Shown here: positions 45,966 through 57,400 of the stretch, one piece after another | Position numbering within the stretch: the first letter of the stretch is position 1 | How the letters are laid out: each line of letters starts with the position of its first letter | From: Ovis canadensis | Taxonomy: Eukaryota > Chordata > Mammalia > Artiodactyla > Bovidae | Length of the DNA: 64,000 bases | Assembly (NCBI RefSeq): GCF_042477335.2 | Contig: NC_091248.1 | Location: forward strand, 119,558,501-119,622,500 | Direction of reading: 5' to 3' | Notes under the pieces: model-generated | What the model was told of the DNA's origin: nothing | Database searches by the model: none | The model's input: the letters and a program-made list of their open reading frames with translations, nothing else | Program-made: the position numbers and the translations under genes

Positions 45966-46199
45966 GGGCGTGATTCCAGTCGGGTTTAGTGGTGGTGAGA
46001 GCGCTTCATAGACGTGTTCTGGATCTTAGTGTATCACATCAGGAAGTACATGGTGTCTGATTGTCCTGCTTTGGGGGATGTTAAATTGATCAGTGGTTCA
46101 GATGTGATCAGACTGACCCATCCGTTAGAAGGCTGAGAAATCTCTTCTGAGCTTTCCCTGGAGTAACATGGTGAAGGAGGGGCAGCTGGATGTATCTGA

Positions 46200-46345
46200 A
46201 TGTTGACTTACACTTACCCATCTGTGACCCTGGATAAGGTGCCTCAGTTCTTGGCCTGTAAGCAAAGATGGATCATGGTTGATCCACCTCACTGGGCTGT
46301 CACACAGATTTTCTTAGAGGCTTGGCACAAAGCAGGCTCTCCGTC
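46200..46345 (+). repeat. MIR-like SINE
   Basis: 'ctgtgaccctggataaggtg' and 'ggcttggcacaaagcaggct' recall MIR ends. Weak. Confidence 0.45.
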
Positions 46346-46854
46346 AGAGACATTGCTGCCCCTCTTCTCTTCTTTCCTCATCGGAGAAAGTGTAGCAAAG
46401 ATGTCTCAAGTGGGGCCTTGCAGAATGGATGGAACGATGTTCTGAGTGAGATTCATGACCTGAGCACACGCAGGAAACGAAAGTGTGTGGTGTGTTCTTG
46501 GAGACTGGTGAAGAATTTGACCTCACTATAGAGGTTTTTTTTTTCCTGTAGAACAAGAGGAAAGCCAGATGGAAGGCTTTGACTCTAGGCAGTGTATAGT
46601 ATTTGGAGCCCAAGGAGAGGAGGATGTCTGGAACAAAGAGGCGTTTAGAAGTTGAATTCTGCTGCCTAGGAGGGAGAGAAACGTGTAGACTGTGGAGGTA
46701 GGGGTGCGGGGGCGGCATTTCAGTACTTCACATAGAAGAGAGCAGAGGCCAGAGTGCTGGTGTTAGGAGGGGGAAATAAAAGGGCAGACGGGAAGTTGTG
46801 GCACTGTGAGCAGCGGGTGTGGGCGTGGGGGCCATGCCAGCAGGCTTCTCTTTG
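46346..46854. other. AGK intron 2, unassigned
   Basis: A 124-codon antisense frame (46344-46718) has no recognised domain. Confidence 0.4.
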
Positions 46855-47180
46855 GTCTGGGTTTCGCTTCTTACTGGTCACGTCAAGTTGCTTAACCTCT
46901 GAGCCTCCTTTTCTTTCTTGGTGAATGGGGACAGTGAGGTCTGTTTAGCAGGTTACCTGTAAGGATTTAATGAGATGGTGCAGAGATTTCCCTGGCGGTC
47001 CAGTGGTTAAGACTCCGCCCTTCCAACGCAGGGGATGTGGGTTCGATCCCTGGTTAGGGAATCAAGATCCCAAATGCCCAGTGGCATGGCCAAAAGAAAT
47101 TTAAAAAAAAGAAAAAAATGACATGATGCATGTCATGTGCTGCACTTTGATGAGTGCTAACTGTAATAATTACTAGATGG
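46855..47180 (+). repeat. MIR SINE, split by a CHR SINE
   Basis: 'caagttgcttaacctctgag', 'taaggatttaatgagatggt', then after the insertion 'catgtgctgcactttgatga'. Confidence 0.75.
46983..47116 (+). mobile_element. CHR-type SINE with 14-bp TSD
   Basis: 'gagatttccctggcggtcca' head, 'gggttcgatccctggttagg' box-B region, A-rich tail. Flanked by aatgagatggtgca (46969-46982) and aatgacatgatgca (47117-47130), two mismatches. Confidence 0.93.
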
Positions 47181-47247
47181 TTGGTTGTTTGGTTAAAGGA
47201 GAGGAAGTTAGGAGAAATCTTTTTTAGCTTCAAGTCTAGGATAATTG

Positions 47248-47344
47248 ACATGACTTTGTGCAAGCTCCGGGAGATTGTAAAGGACAGGGAAGCCTGGTGT
47301 GCTGCAGTCCATGGGGTCGCAAAGAGTCAGACAAAACTGAGCAA
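47248..47344 (+). mobile_element. 97-bp BovB 3'-tail insertion with 12-bp TSD
   Basis: The last 97 bases of BovB, ending 'gacaaaactgagcaa', between perfect CTAGGATAATTG copies at 47236-47247 and 47345-47356. Confidence 0.94.
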
Positions 47345-47356
47345 CTAGGATAATTG

Positions 47357-48225
47357 GTGATACAGAAAGAGGAAGGTCGCCTGGGAGAATCGGTTTAAGG
47401 AGGCTGTGTTATATATTTATATTCCCTTTTAGATGTGTTGAGTTTGAGACCTTGACGGGATGTCCAGGAGGGAATGTCAGATTCCAGGGGGAAATGATGC
47501 AGGAGCTGCACTTGGCTAGACCCATGCTGTTTCTTTTGGTACAGATATGGTTCCAGTAATGCCTTGTGCTTTATTCCTTAGTATCTCTGGGATTTCTGAC
47601 AAAGCAGACGTTTTACTTGGATATCCATTCAGATTAGCCTCTGACTTTGCAGTCAGTGGTCCAGAGCACGGCTGATTGAGTAGCAGTAGAAGGTAGCGAG
47701 GCTCTTCTCCCTCATGACTTTTCCTCATTCCAGATTTTGTTGCAGTTTGAAGGAAGCCGTTTGTTTTGCTTTTTAGCCATTTCAAAGTTCCTCTCTCTCT
47801 CCCTTTCTCTGAGCACAATCTGATGCTGAAATTTGAGGTATCAGTAGGTGCTGTTTAAAGAAGTTCATTTATGGATGATTAAATAACATGCCTGTCAGCC
47901 CAGATTTGATAGAGAACAGGGGGACTTTTTTTTTTTTTCAGTGCAATGAAGTTTAATTATTTCCCCGTTCCTTTTAACTCTTGTCATATTATTTAGAAAA
48001 CAGATCTCTTAAAAAAAAAAAAAGTCTATGTTGTTTATTTTGCCTCCTTTCCATGTATTTTCTATATGTTTACTGGTAGAAGGTGGAGTGGGATGGGGCG
48101 GGGGCACTGAGCTGGAACGACAGAGATATATTTATGTTATATTTGGTTTTAATTTTACATAATTTTTAGGGATATTTATATCAGTGGTTTCAGCTGCTCC
48201 AAGCACTGCAGAGAGAATAATCATC
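47357..48225. other. AGK intron 2, unassigned
   Basis: A T-run lies at 47927-47938 and an A-run at 48011-48023. No gene seen. Confidence 0.45.
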
Positions 48226-48882
48226 AGTTCAGTCGCTCAGTCGTGTCCGACTCTTTGTGATCCCATGAATTGCAGCACGCCAGGCCTCCCTGTCCATCAC
48301 CAACTCCTGGAGTTCACTCAGACTCACGTCCATCGAGTCGGTGATGCCATCCAGCCATCTCATCCTCTGTCGTCCCCTTTTCCTTGTTCCCTCAATCCCT
48401 CCCAGCATCAGAGTCTTTTCCAATGAGTCAACTCTTTGCATGAGGTGGCCAAAGTATTGGAGTTTCAGCTTCAGCATCAGTCCTTCCAAAGAATATCCCG
48501 GACTGACCTCCTTTAGAATGGACTGCTTGGATCTCCTAGCAGTCCAAGGGACTTCCAAGAGTCTTTTCCAGCACCACAGTTCAAAAGCATCAATTCTTCG
48601 GCACTCAGCTTTCTTCACCATCCAACTCTCACATCCATACATGACCACTGGAAAAACCATAGTCTTAACCAGATGGACCTTTGTCGGCAAAGTAATGTCT
48701 CTGCTTTTGAATATGCTGTCTAGGTTGGTCATAACTTTTCTTCCAAGGCATAAGTGTCTTTGAATTTCATGGCTGCAATCACCATCTGCAGTGATTTTGG
48801 AGCCCCCAAAATAAAGTCTGCCACTGTTTCCACTGCTTCCCATCTATTTCCCATGAAGTGATGGGACCGGAGCCATGATCTT
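48226..48882 (-). mobile_element. BovB LINE 3' part, antisense
   Basis: Holds one uninterrupted 204-codon antisense frame of the reverse-transcriptase C-terminal region (48843 down to 48229). It lacks the catalytic box because truncation falls downstream of it. No clear TSD was found. Confidence 0.94.
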
Positions 48883-49138
48883 AGTATAGGAGATGCTGAA
48901 ATTTTCCCCTCTCCAGGTGGTCACTGGCATCTCAAATACTGCCTGCCCTGGACCAGCACAAATACTGATCACAGTAGCTGCGAGTTTGTGTGTTTACGGT
49001 CAGAAGTTTTCCTGATCTGTCCTGAATCTTGGAGCCCAAAGTAAATAACCACTTTCTGTGTGCGACTTACATAGGATATGTCATTGAGGGAGGTGAGGGA
49101 GATAGAAAGGAATTCTCCCTTCCTGTGCTTTCTTCCTA
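48883..49138. other. Intron spacer
   Basis: Nothing recognised. Confidence 0.45.
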
Positions 49139-49347
49139 AATGTTGTTGTTGTCGCTACGTTGTATCTGACTCTTTGTGACCCCATGGACTGTAGCCTGCC
49201 CAGCTCCTTTGTCCATGGGATTTCCCAAGCAAGCATAATGGAGTGGGTTGCCATTTCCTCCTCCAGGGAATCTTCCCAATCTAGGGATCGAACCCATGTT
49301 TTCTGTATCGGCAGGTGGACTCTTGACCACTGAGCCACCGGGAAAGG
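49139..49347 (-). mobile_element. Bov-tA SINE, antisense
   Basis: (TTG)n tail, then 'gctacgttgtatctgactct' to 'gaccactgagccaccgggaa'. Confidence 0.9.
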
Positions 49348-50094
49348 TGAGAATACCTTGTACGTAGTTGACACTCCGTGTGTGTGTGTTTGTAATTATA
49401 TCCATAAATATGTAATGGTTGATAGAACAGAAAAAACTAGTATTTTGGTTGCCAACTAAAGTTAATGTTATACGCGTGTGAAGGAGACTCTGTGGCACAG
49501 AATGTTTAAGTTGGCGTGTTGGGTGGAAGCGGATGAATGGAAAAAGAACAGAAAGCAAGAGAAGTAAATGAACCACAAAAGAAAGAGTATTTGTAAGAAT
49601 TAGGTAGGGGTAGAAATCATCCCAAGAAAGTGACTAGAGGTAGCAGCAGCTCCAGGAATCCCTTTAGTGGTAGCCAAAGTCCACGCTTGAGCATAGGCCA
49701 GCAGCCAGCTGGAGGTGGTCCTCAGACCTCAGCCTCTGTGAAGGTGTGGACAGCAGAGTTGCGACAGTCGGTATTTTATGGAAAGCCGAGGCTCAAATAA
49801 GAGGGTGAAAATAGAATAACTTCATGTTCTAAGATAAGAGAAGATTTAGGCCCTCCACATCCATTTCTCTTGGTCAATGGAATGAAGGAATCACCTGCAG
49901 AACACACTTCCGTCTCTCTGGTCAATGGAAATTTCTACAGAACAGACCCAAATGATTCACTTATTATGTGAGCAGAGCCCTCGGGGGATGCTGTTTTGCA
50001 TTAAGTCATTTCCCGTCCTGAATTAGAGAGGAAATGTGTGGCGTAAACCTGAGAAATCAGAAGCTACTTGAAATATTATGAGCGGTCCACTTAA
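49348..50094. other. AGK intron 2, unassigned
   Basis: A short TG run lies at 49379-49390. No gene seen. Confidence 0.45.
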
Positions 50095-50102
50095 GTACAC
50101 AT

Positions 50103-50426
50103 TGAAACTGCAAGTCGCTCAGTTGTTCCGACTCTTTGCAATCCCATGGACTGTAGCCTACCAGGCTTCTCTGTTCCTGGAATTCTCCAGGCAAGAATAC
50201 TGGAGTGGGTAGCCAGTCCCTTCTCTGGGGGATCTTCCCAGCCCAGGGATCGCACCCAGATCTCCCACATTGCAGGCAGATTCTTTACCATCTGAGCCAC
50301 CAGGGAAGCCCAAGAATACTGGGATGGGTAGCCTATCCCTTCTCCAGCGGATCTTCCCAGCCCAGGAATTGAACCTGGGTCTCCTGCTTTGCAGGTGGAT
50401 TCTTTACCAGCTGAGCCACCAGGGAG
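50103..50426 (-). mobile_element. Bov-tA SINE with internal tandem duplication, 8-bp TSD
   Basis: Two head-plus-middle units of about 117 bp each (ending near 50310 and 50426) follow a single BovA tail. GTACACAT flanks it at 50095-50102 and 50427-50434, so the duplicated form is one insertion. Confidence 0.93.
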
Positions 50427-50434
50427 GTACACAT

Positions 50435-51274
50435 GAGTATAGACTGAAACAACTGGGAATGAGTAAGCTTGGAGGAAGCTGGCTTTGGAGTTCTGTATTT
50501 CAGAGAGTAAGAAAGAATAAGCCCTAGTTCACCCAGAGCTTCATGTAGCCGCTGGCCATCACTGTAGACAGGGCCTTCCCACTGAGCACAGAGATTGGGT
50601 CTTTGTCTGGCTAGTAAGTGTTCTTGGCTTAATGAATAAAGAGTGGGGTTAGATTTAGTTGGGCTTTTTCCTAAGCCGGTTTGCAGGACATAAAGTAATC
50701 ACTTGTGATCCCTTGTGGATTAAGGTGACCAGAGCGGTAGCATAGGCCCGTGTGTAGTTAGACAGTGGATGGAGCTGTACTGACTGCTTTTTGTGTTATT
50801 TGGGCTTGGCCTTAGAGAACAGAGAAGAAGCAGAGTGTCGAGGGAAGAACCACCATTGTTGAGCATGAGAAGGCTTAAGTTCTGGTACTGCGTTTTTGAG
50901 TAACTTCTGTCTGACACTGGGCAGATCTCCAGACCAGAAGTTTCTCAGACTAGATGAGTTGGTTATTTTTCAGGAGCTGGAAGGAGATGGCACAGTTGAA
51001 GGAGTCCCTGTTGAAGTGAACCTTCAGAATCTCGTGGGGCTTAGGGATTGGAATTATTATATATGTTGTGTGTGTGTGTGTGGTGTGGTATGTGTGTGTC
51101 TCTCTGCCCAGAAGAGGATCACTGCTGTAGTGAACTTGGTTCCTAATGGAATGCCATGTCATTTGATTGATGGGGATCAGGCTGTGTTGGGAGAGGTTGA
51201 AAAGCATTGGACTAGATAATTTCTAAGGACTCGCCCAACCTTAAAAATGTCAATTGTCAGGAAATGGAATTTGG
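50435..51274. other. AGK intron 2, unassigned, with a TG microsatellite
   Basis: A TG-rich run spans about 51064-51100. The 107-codon frame (50896-51219, +) crosses the microsatellite and is not credible as coding. Confidence 0.5.
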
Positions 51275-51420
51275 GCTTGGATGACGAGGGTTCAGTCCCT
51301 GTGTTGGGAAGATCCTCTCGAGCAGGAAACAGCAACCCACTGCAGTATTCTTTCCTGGAAAATTCCATGGACAGAGGAGCCAGGCGGACTACAGTCCATG
51401 GGGTCGCAAAGAGTAGGGGC
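51275..51420 (+). mobile_element. Bov-tA SINE, partial
   Basis: Lacks the first part of the head. 'cagtccctgtgttgggaaga' to 'ccatggggtcgcaaagagta'. Confidence 0.88.
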
Positions 51421-52070
51421 TTGAACTTCAAATCAGTTTTGTATAAAGCAGAAACGCTGTTTGCATGCCTCAAGGGGAAAGCTGGTGGTAGAGATTGCTC
51501 TACAGTTTGCCTTTAGACTATAGTGGGAAGTATTTTGAAGGGGGGGGGGGGAATAGGATGGATCAATGTAATTTTTCTCTCCATGTAGAAGTTGTTAGTG
51601 AAGTAACAGCTTATCTTATTTTGCAGTCCTAAAGTAATAAATAAAACATTTATGGCTCAGAATAAATTGAGAGCATCCCATTTCCTGCAGTAGCAGGCAT
51701 GTTCAAATTCTTTTAAAGCCTCAGGCAGGGTGACATCAGCAGATTTTTTTCTTCATTTTCTAATCTAGAAGCTTCTAATTTCTTTCTGTATAAGAACCCA
51801 CATTTTAGTACTGAGCAGATCTTCAGGGACCCTTTTTGATATGACTACATTTTGCAGCACCTCTTTTAAATTGTGTTAAACTTCAGTGCTCTCAGGAGAC
51901 AGCATGCTGTAGTGGAAGGAGTGTGGGCTTGGAATTTATGTACAATGTTTGTTTTTTTGCTGTTAGCTATATCTTTGGTTCACATTCAGATACTTGACCC
52001 ATTAGCTTACTGGAATATCTGAGTTCCTGAATTAGCCTTTCTAGAGGATTCTAGCTCCATGACCGTCTCC
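51421..52070. other. AGK intron 2, unassigned
   Basis: Has a run of 12 G at about 51540-51551. No gene seen. Confidence 0.45.
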
Positions 52071-52072
52071 CA

Positions 52073-52123
52073 CAAACACACACACACACACCCATACACC
52101 CACACACACACACCCACCCGTGG
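52073..52123 (+). repeat. CA-rich microsatellite
   Basis: Interrupted CA dinucleotides with 'ccatacaccc' interruptions. Confidence 0.9.
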
Positions 52124-52312
52124 GTCTTCTTGAGCCAGTCAAGGCTACCCACTCCAGTATTCTTGAACTTCCTTGGTGGCTTAGCTGGTAAAGAATCTGC
52201 CTGCAATGTGGGAGACCTGGGTTCCATCCCTGGGTTGGGAAGAGCCCCTGGAGCAGGGAACAGCTACCTACTCCAGTATTCTGCCCTGGAGAATTCCGTG
52301 GACTGTGTAGTC

Positions 52313-54001
52313 TAGTTCAGTTGCTTAGCTGTGTCTGACTCTTTGTGACCCCACGGACTGCAGCACGGCAAGCTTCCCTGTCCATCACCAGCTCCCAGAG
52401 CTTACTCAAACTCATGTCCATCGAGTCGGTGATGCCATCCAACCATCTCATCCTCTGTTCCCTTCTCCTCCCACCTTCAATCTTCCCCAGCGTCAGGGTC
52501 TTTCAAAAGAGTCAGTTCTTTGCATCAGGTGGCCAAAGTATTGGAGTTTCAACTTCAGCATCAGCATCAGTCCTTCCAATGAATGTTTAGGACTGATTTC
52601 CTTTAGGATGGACTGGTTGGATCTCTTTGCGGTCCAAGGGACTCTCAAGAGTCTTTTCCAACACCGCAGTTCAAAAGCATCAACTCTTCGGTGCTCAGCT
52701 TTCTTTATAGTCCAACTCTCACATCCATACATGACTACTGGAAAAACCATAGCTTTGACTAGACGGACCTTTGTTGGCAAAGTAACGTCTCTACTTTTTA
52801 ATATGCTGTCTGCTGCTGCTAAGTCACTTCAGTCGTGTCCGACTCTGTGCAACCCCATAGACGTCAGCCCACCTGGCTCCTCCACCCCTGGGATTCTCCA
52901 GGCAAGAACGCTGGAGTGGGTTGCCATTTCCTTCTCCAGTGGATGAAAGTGAAAAGTGAAAGTGAAGTCACTTAGTCGTGTCCGACTCTTAGCGACCCCA
53001 TGGATTGCAGCCTACCAGACTCCTCCATCCATGGGATTTTCCAGGCAAGAGTACTGGAGTGGGGTGCCATCGCCTTCTCCGAATATGCTGCCTAGGTTGG
53101 TCATAACTTTTTTTCCAAGGAGCAAGTGTCTTTTAATTTCATGGCTGCAGTCACCATCTGCAGTGATTTTGGAGCCCCCAAAAATAAACTCAGCCAGTGT
53201 TTCCATTGTTTTCCCATCTATTTGCCATGAAGTGATGGGATTGGATGCCATGATCTTACTTTTCTGGATGCTGAGTTTTAAGCCAACTTTTTCACTCTTC
53301 TCTTTCACTTTCATCAAGAGACTCTGTAGTTCTTCTTTGCTTTCTGCTGTAAAGGTGGTGCCATCTGCATATCTGAGGTTATTGATATTTCTCCTGGCAA
53401 TCTTGTTTCCAGCTTGTGCTTCATCCAGCCCAGCATTTCTCATGATGTACTTTGCATGTAAGTTAAATAAGCAGGGTGACAATATACAGCCTTGACGTAC
53501 TCCCTTCCCGATTTGGAACCAGTCTGTCGTTCCATGTTTGGTTCCAACTGTTGTTTCCTGAACTGCATACAGATTTCTCAGGAGACAGGTCAGGTGGTCT
53601 GGTATTCCCATCTCTTGAAGAATTTTCCACGGTTTGTTGTGATCCACACAGTCAAAGGCTTTGACGTAGTCAATAAAGCAGAAGTAGATGTTTTTCTAAC
53701 AGGTGTTGGCGATTTGATCTCCGGTTCCTCTGTCTTTTCTAAACCCAGCTCGAACATCTGGAAGTTCATGGTTCACGTATTGTTGAAGCCTGGCATGGAG
53801 GATTTTGAGCGTTACTTTTCTAGCTTGTGAAATGAGTACAATTGTGTGGTAGTTTGAGCATACTTTGGCATTGCCTTTCCTTGGGATTGGAATGAAAACT
53901 GACCTTTTCCAGCCCTGTGGCCACTGCTGAGTTTTCCAAATTTACTGGCATATTGAGTGCAGTATGTCTATGTTGACTATATGTCTGTATTGACTATATA
54001 T
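52313..54001 (-). mobile_element. BovB LINE, antisense, longest copy in the window
   Basis: About 1.4 kb of BovB (excluding a nested BovA2), from the 3' end to 'gctgagttttccaaatttac' upstream of motif A. The active-site box is YADG. The repeated flank gactgtgtagtc (52301-52312) and gactgtatagtc (54002-54013) is the TSD. Just inside the right flank, TTGACTATAT occurs twice (53973-53982, 53990-53999). Confidence 0.94.
52809..53081 (-). mobile_element. BovA2 SINE nested in BovB, 9-bp TSD
   Basis: Antisense dimer with the 'aaagtgaaaagtgaaagtga' linker, between AATATGCTG at 52800-52808 and 53082-53090. Confidence 0.95.
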
Positions 54002-54059
54002 GACTGTATAGTCCATGGGATCGAAGAGAGTGGACAGGACTGAGTGACTTTCACTTCAC

Positions 54060-54457
54060 TTTTTTCACTCGTATGACTGGAGTTTCCCCTTCTCTCCTGT
54101 CCCGTCCCACAGCGAGCCCTCCTCTTGCCATTTGGTGATCATGACCCTGAAAGAGCATCCCCTTCAAGAACACCAGATTCTCCTACAGAAAATAACCTTC
54201 AGTGTCTCCTCCAGAACAAAGTCTGCCTGAGCACAATGAGTCAATCTCTGCTGTTCAAACATTTGCCACTTATTTATTAAACAGTTATTTATTAAGTATC
54301 TTAGATTGTGTGTAGAAGTCTGTGCTCTGTGCTGTGGGAAAGAAAATGGTGAATTATCCATGACTTCAGGACCGCTGTCATCAAGGAAGAAAGATAAGAC
54401 AAGCCGCTTTGTGTGTGATAGGGTAAGGACTTGGGTGGTGTTATTTGGTCTTCAGGG
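54060..54457. other. AGK intron 2, unassigned
   Basis: No gene or named repeat. Confidence 0.45.
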
Positions 54458-54712
54458 TGGAGAAGGAAATGGCAACACACTCCAGTATTCTTGCCCAGAG
54501 AGTCCTGTGGATGGAGGAGCCTGGTGGACTGTTGTCCATGGGGTTGCACAGAGTTGGACATGACTGAAGCAACTTAGCACGCATGCATGCATTGGAGAAG
54601 GAAATGGCAGCCCACTCCAGCGTTCTTGCCTGGAGAATCCCAGGGACAGGGGAGCCTGGTGGGCTGCTATATGGGGTTGCACAGAGTCGGGCACAACTGA
54701 AGCAGCAGCAGA
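54458..54712 (+). mobile_element. BovA2 SINE (dimer)
   Basis: Two A units joined by a short (GCAT)n linker at 54579-54592, ending 'actgaagcagcagcag'. Confidence 0.92.
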
Positions 54713-54799
54713 GCCCCAGGGAAGTCCAGCTATGTTCATCTTCAGTCAAGAGCTCTGTCTGGAATGCAGACGTATATTTCTAGCTGTCCCCTGGATCCT

Positions 54800-55790
54800 C
54801 CCACCTGGTCTCTCACCGTTGTCCCAGATCGACCAATCCAGACCAGGCATAGCTTCCTGCCTTCTCAACTAGTCCATGTTGCCTTCCATCTCTGTGAATG
54901 TGACACCTTCAACTGGAAGGTCAAGGGGTCTTTGACCCCTCCCTACTCACGAACCAGCACTTAAGTTCACTCCTCAACCTCTGCAGAATCTGTGTTCCCT
55001 CCATCCCCACTACCACCTGGTTCTAGACCTTATCCTCGCTGACCTGCGTTCCTGAAGAATCCTCCCTGGTCTCCCTGGATGCAGTCTTCTCTTTGACCCT
55101 TGCCCTCTTGACACTGCAGCAGAATGATCCTTCTACCCTGTCCACCTGGTCATGTCAGTTTCCTTCTTAAAACCCTGTAATGGGTAAAGCCCACATTGCT
55201 TAAACAGGTTAGAAAAGGCTCTTGGTGGCCCTCTGTCCTGGCTCCTCCCTGGTGTGCCGCTGCAGCTGTCCTGAGCTACTTCGACTTCTGGCCTTGGCTG
55301 TGACCTGGCACTTGCAGGCTTTCCCCACACTCTTTCCTTTGCCGGCATTCTCCTCCCTGTTTTTGCCTGGCTACTTTCTGTTTCTCTCCTAGATCTCAGC
55401 TTCACTATCCATGTAAAAGTCTTCTCTAATTCCCTCAAGACGAGGTTAGATACCTCTACTAGACACTCCTTTTATGAAGTAAAAATGTAAGTCATATCAT
55501 TTTATGGAGTAAATGATATGTCATATCATGTGATTGCCTAGCAAATTGTCTTTCTTCCCTCCTCAAACTGTAGACATCACGAGGATGGGAAATGTTTTTA
55601 TTCACCTGTGTATCATCTCTGGCATGTTATCTATCAAGAGACATGTCTTTTACTATATCACTGATGTTTACCAAGTGCTGTTCTTTGCTCCTGGATCCCA
55701 AGCTTCTTCAGGTCAGGACCAAGTCTTGTTCATGGTGCTGTACCTGGCACTTTGTGTTAAATCAGTTTGTTTCACCAATTCCTTTTGGGA
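54800..55790 (+). repeat. L2 LINE region, probably more than one piece
   Basis: 'ccctgtaatgggtaaagccc' and 'gacctggcacttgcaggctt', then two separate terminal-type blocks ('ctgtgtatcatctctggcat' and 'gtgctgtacctggcactttg'). Confidence 0.55.
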
Positions 55791-55985
55791 GCTTTATTGC
55801 CCTTGAATTTATATATATATATATAAAAAACTATACGAATATAAATTCTAAGAGTTATGTTAGCTGGGACTAAGAAGTGATGTGATAGCTTAATAAATGT
55901 GCTGTAAAGTATGAATCCAAAGAAGTATTGCCCATTCAGTATGGTCTGGAATTAAGAAGTAGCAGCATTAAGGCATTTGAAAGCC
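55791..55985. other. Intron spacer with a short (TA)n
   Basis: TA dinucleotides at 55810-55825. Nothing else. Confidence 0.6.
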
Positions 55986-56360
55986 CACTTAGCAACAGGT
56001 GCTCTTGGGCAAGTCAGTTTCTTTGAGCCTGGGCTTCCTCATCTGTAAGATGGGAATATACCACCTGACTTGCAGGGTGGCTGTGTGCTTGGTCCCTCAG
56101 TTGTGTCTGACTCTTGCGACCCCATGGAGTGCAGCCTGTCAGGCTCCTCTGTCCGTGGGGATTCTCCACGTCAGAATACTGGATATGAGTTGCCATGCCC
56201 TCCTCCAGGGGATCTTCCCAATCCCGGGATCGAATCCAGGTCTCCTGCATTGCAGGTGGATTCTTCACCGACTGAGCCCCTCAGGGAAGCCCTGCAAGGC
56301 TGTTACAAAGACTAAAGGTTTAGGAAAACAATAGCCATAGTATCTGGCGCACAGTAGTTG
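55986..56360 (+). repeat. MIR SINE, split by Bov-tA
   Basis: 'ctcttgggcaagtcagtttc' and 'cttcctcatctgtaagatgg' precede the SINE. 'atagtatctggcgcacagta' continues after it. Confidence 0.78.
56084..56292 (-). mobile_element. Bov-tA SINE in a MIR
   Basis: 'gtgtgcttggtccctcagtt' to 'gcccctcagggaagccc'. Antisense to the MIR. Confidence 0.92.
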
Positions 56361-57400
56361 CTGTGTGGATTTTAAGTTATTTTCTTATTTATTGCAGCAA
56401 TGCTGCCATTATGGAAAACATACTTGAAATTTCTTTTTTGAAATAGTTTTCAGAACTTGCTGTAGACCTTCAGAATATGTCAATAGGAGAAATATCTTTT
56501 CTTTTGAGGATAAGTTTGAGTTTTAGATACAGCTTGGTTCAGAGAATGTGATCAAGATAGCTGATACCATTTTTTGATATTTAAAAAGCTAAGTGTGATT
56601 ATAATGAGGATTTCTTTTGTAATGTCTAAATTGGTACATATTCTGTCTTTCTCACAGGTGGCATTGGCAGCACACACATTCCATCTAGCTCGTTGCAATC
56701 CAGGATGTTAACTATCGAAATACCTTTTGATTTTCAATAGCACACTGATACATCAAGCAGTTATTAGTAAGCTCGAGAGAGCTGAGATCTTTAATAATAC
56801 ACTTCATCACAAGTTAACTATCAGAATTTTACTTCTAGCAAAAAAAAAAAAATATTTGAGAAAAGATGATCCAAGATGCTTCCCACATTCTTGTATCTGT
56901 TTGGGAGTCTTCCCTTTTCAGCTGGGTCCACAGGCATCAGCGTGGCTGAAATGCAGTGAGGAAGGTGGTGACTGCTAATGACCCAGAGGGGCCTGGTGCC
57001 TTCAGAGACCTGTCCTAGTAGAGGAGGAGCTGGCTGGGGGAAGCGGACAGATATATAGAGACAGGCACTCAGCTTTTACAGAAGCATGTGTTTGTACGGA
57101 GTCATCCATAGGACGTCTCTGTGGGATAAGACGAGGCACAGGTCATTCTGTCTACTAGGAAAAATATGTTGAGGCGAGGAAGAGGAGGAAGACAGTCCCG
57201 TGAGACTGGCAGCGGAAACTTGGGCAGTCTGGAAACTAGACTGAGGGTTAAATCCGCTGAGAATGCTCAGGTGACTACAAGGAACCTAGTGTTATTTTAT
57301 GATCCAGTGGATACAGAGGGCTCTGTATTTTGCCTCATCATTCTACAAAAGGGCATGAGTCTGAAGGGTTATTACAAAGGGTTATTGACATGTAACTATT
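56361..57400. other. AGK intron 2, unassigned
   Basis: An A-run lies at 56840-56851. No gene seen. Confidence 0.45.

Larger units (their letters stand above)
52136..54055 (+). mobile_element. Bov-tA SINE split by a BovB insertion
   Basis: The left part (52136-52312) runs to 'gaattccgtggactgtgtag' and the right part (54002-54055) resumes at 'gactgtatagtccatgggat' and ends in CTTTCA-type repeats. Together they are one SINE of the same subfamily as 41070-41267. Confidence 0.9.

Noticed and set aside
48229..48843. 204-codon minus-strand frame as a possible gene
   Set aside because: It is the C-terminal reverse-transcriptase part of a 5'-truncated BovB, with no start region, no active site and no TSD-independent context.
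50896..51219. 107-codon frame
   Set aside because: It runs through a TG microsatellite, which produces the Cys/Val-rich stretch. No coding character elsewhere.
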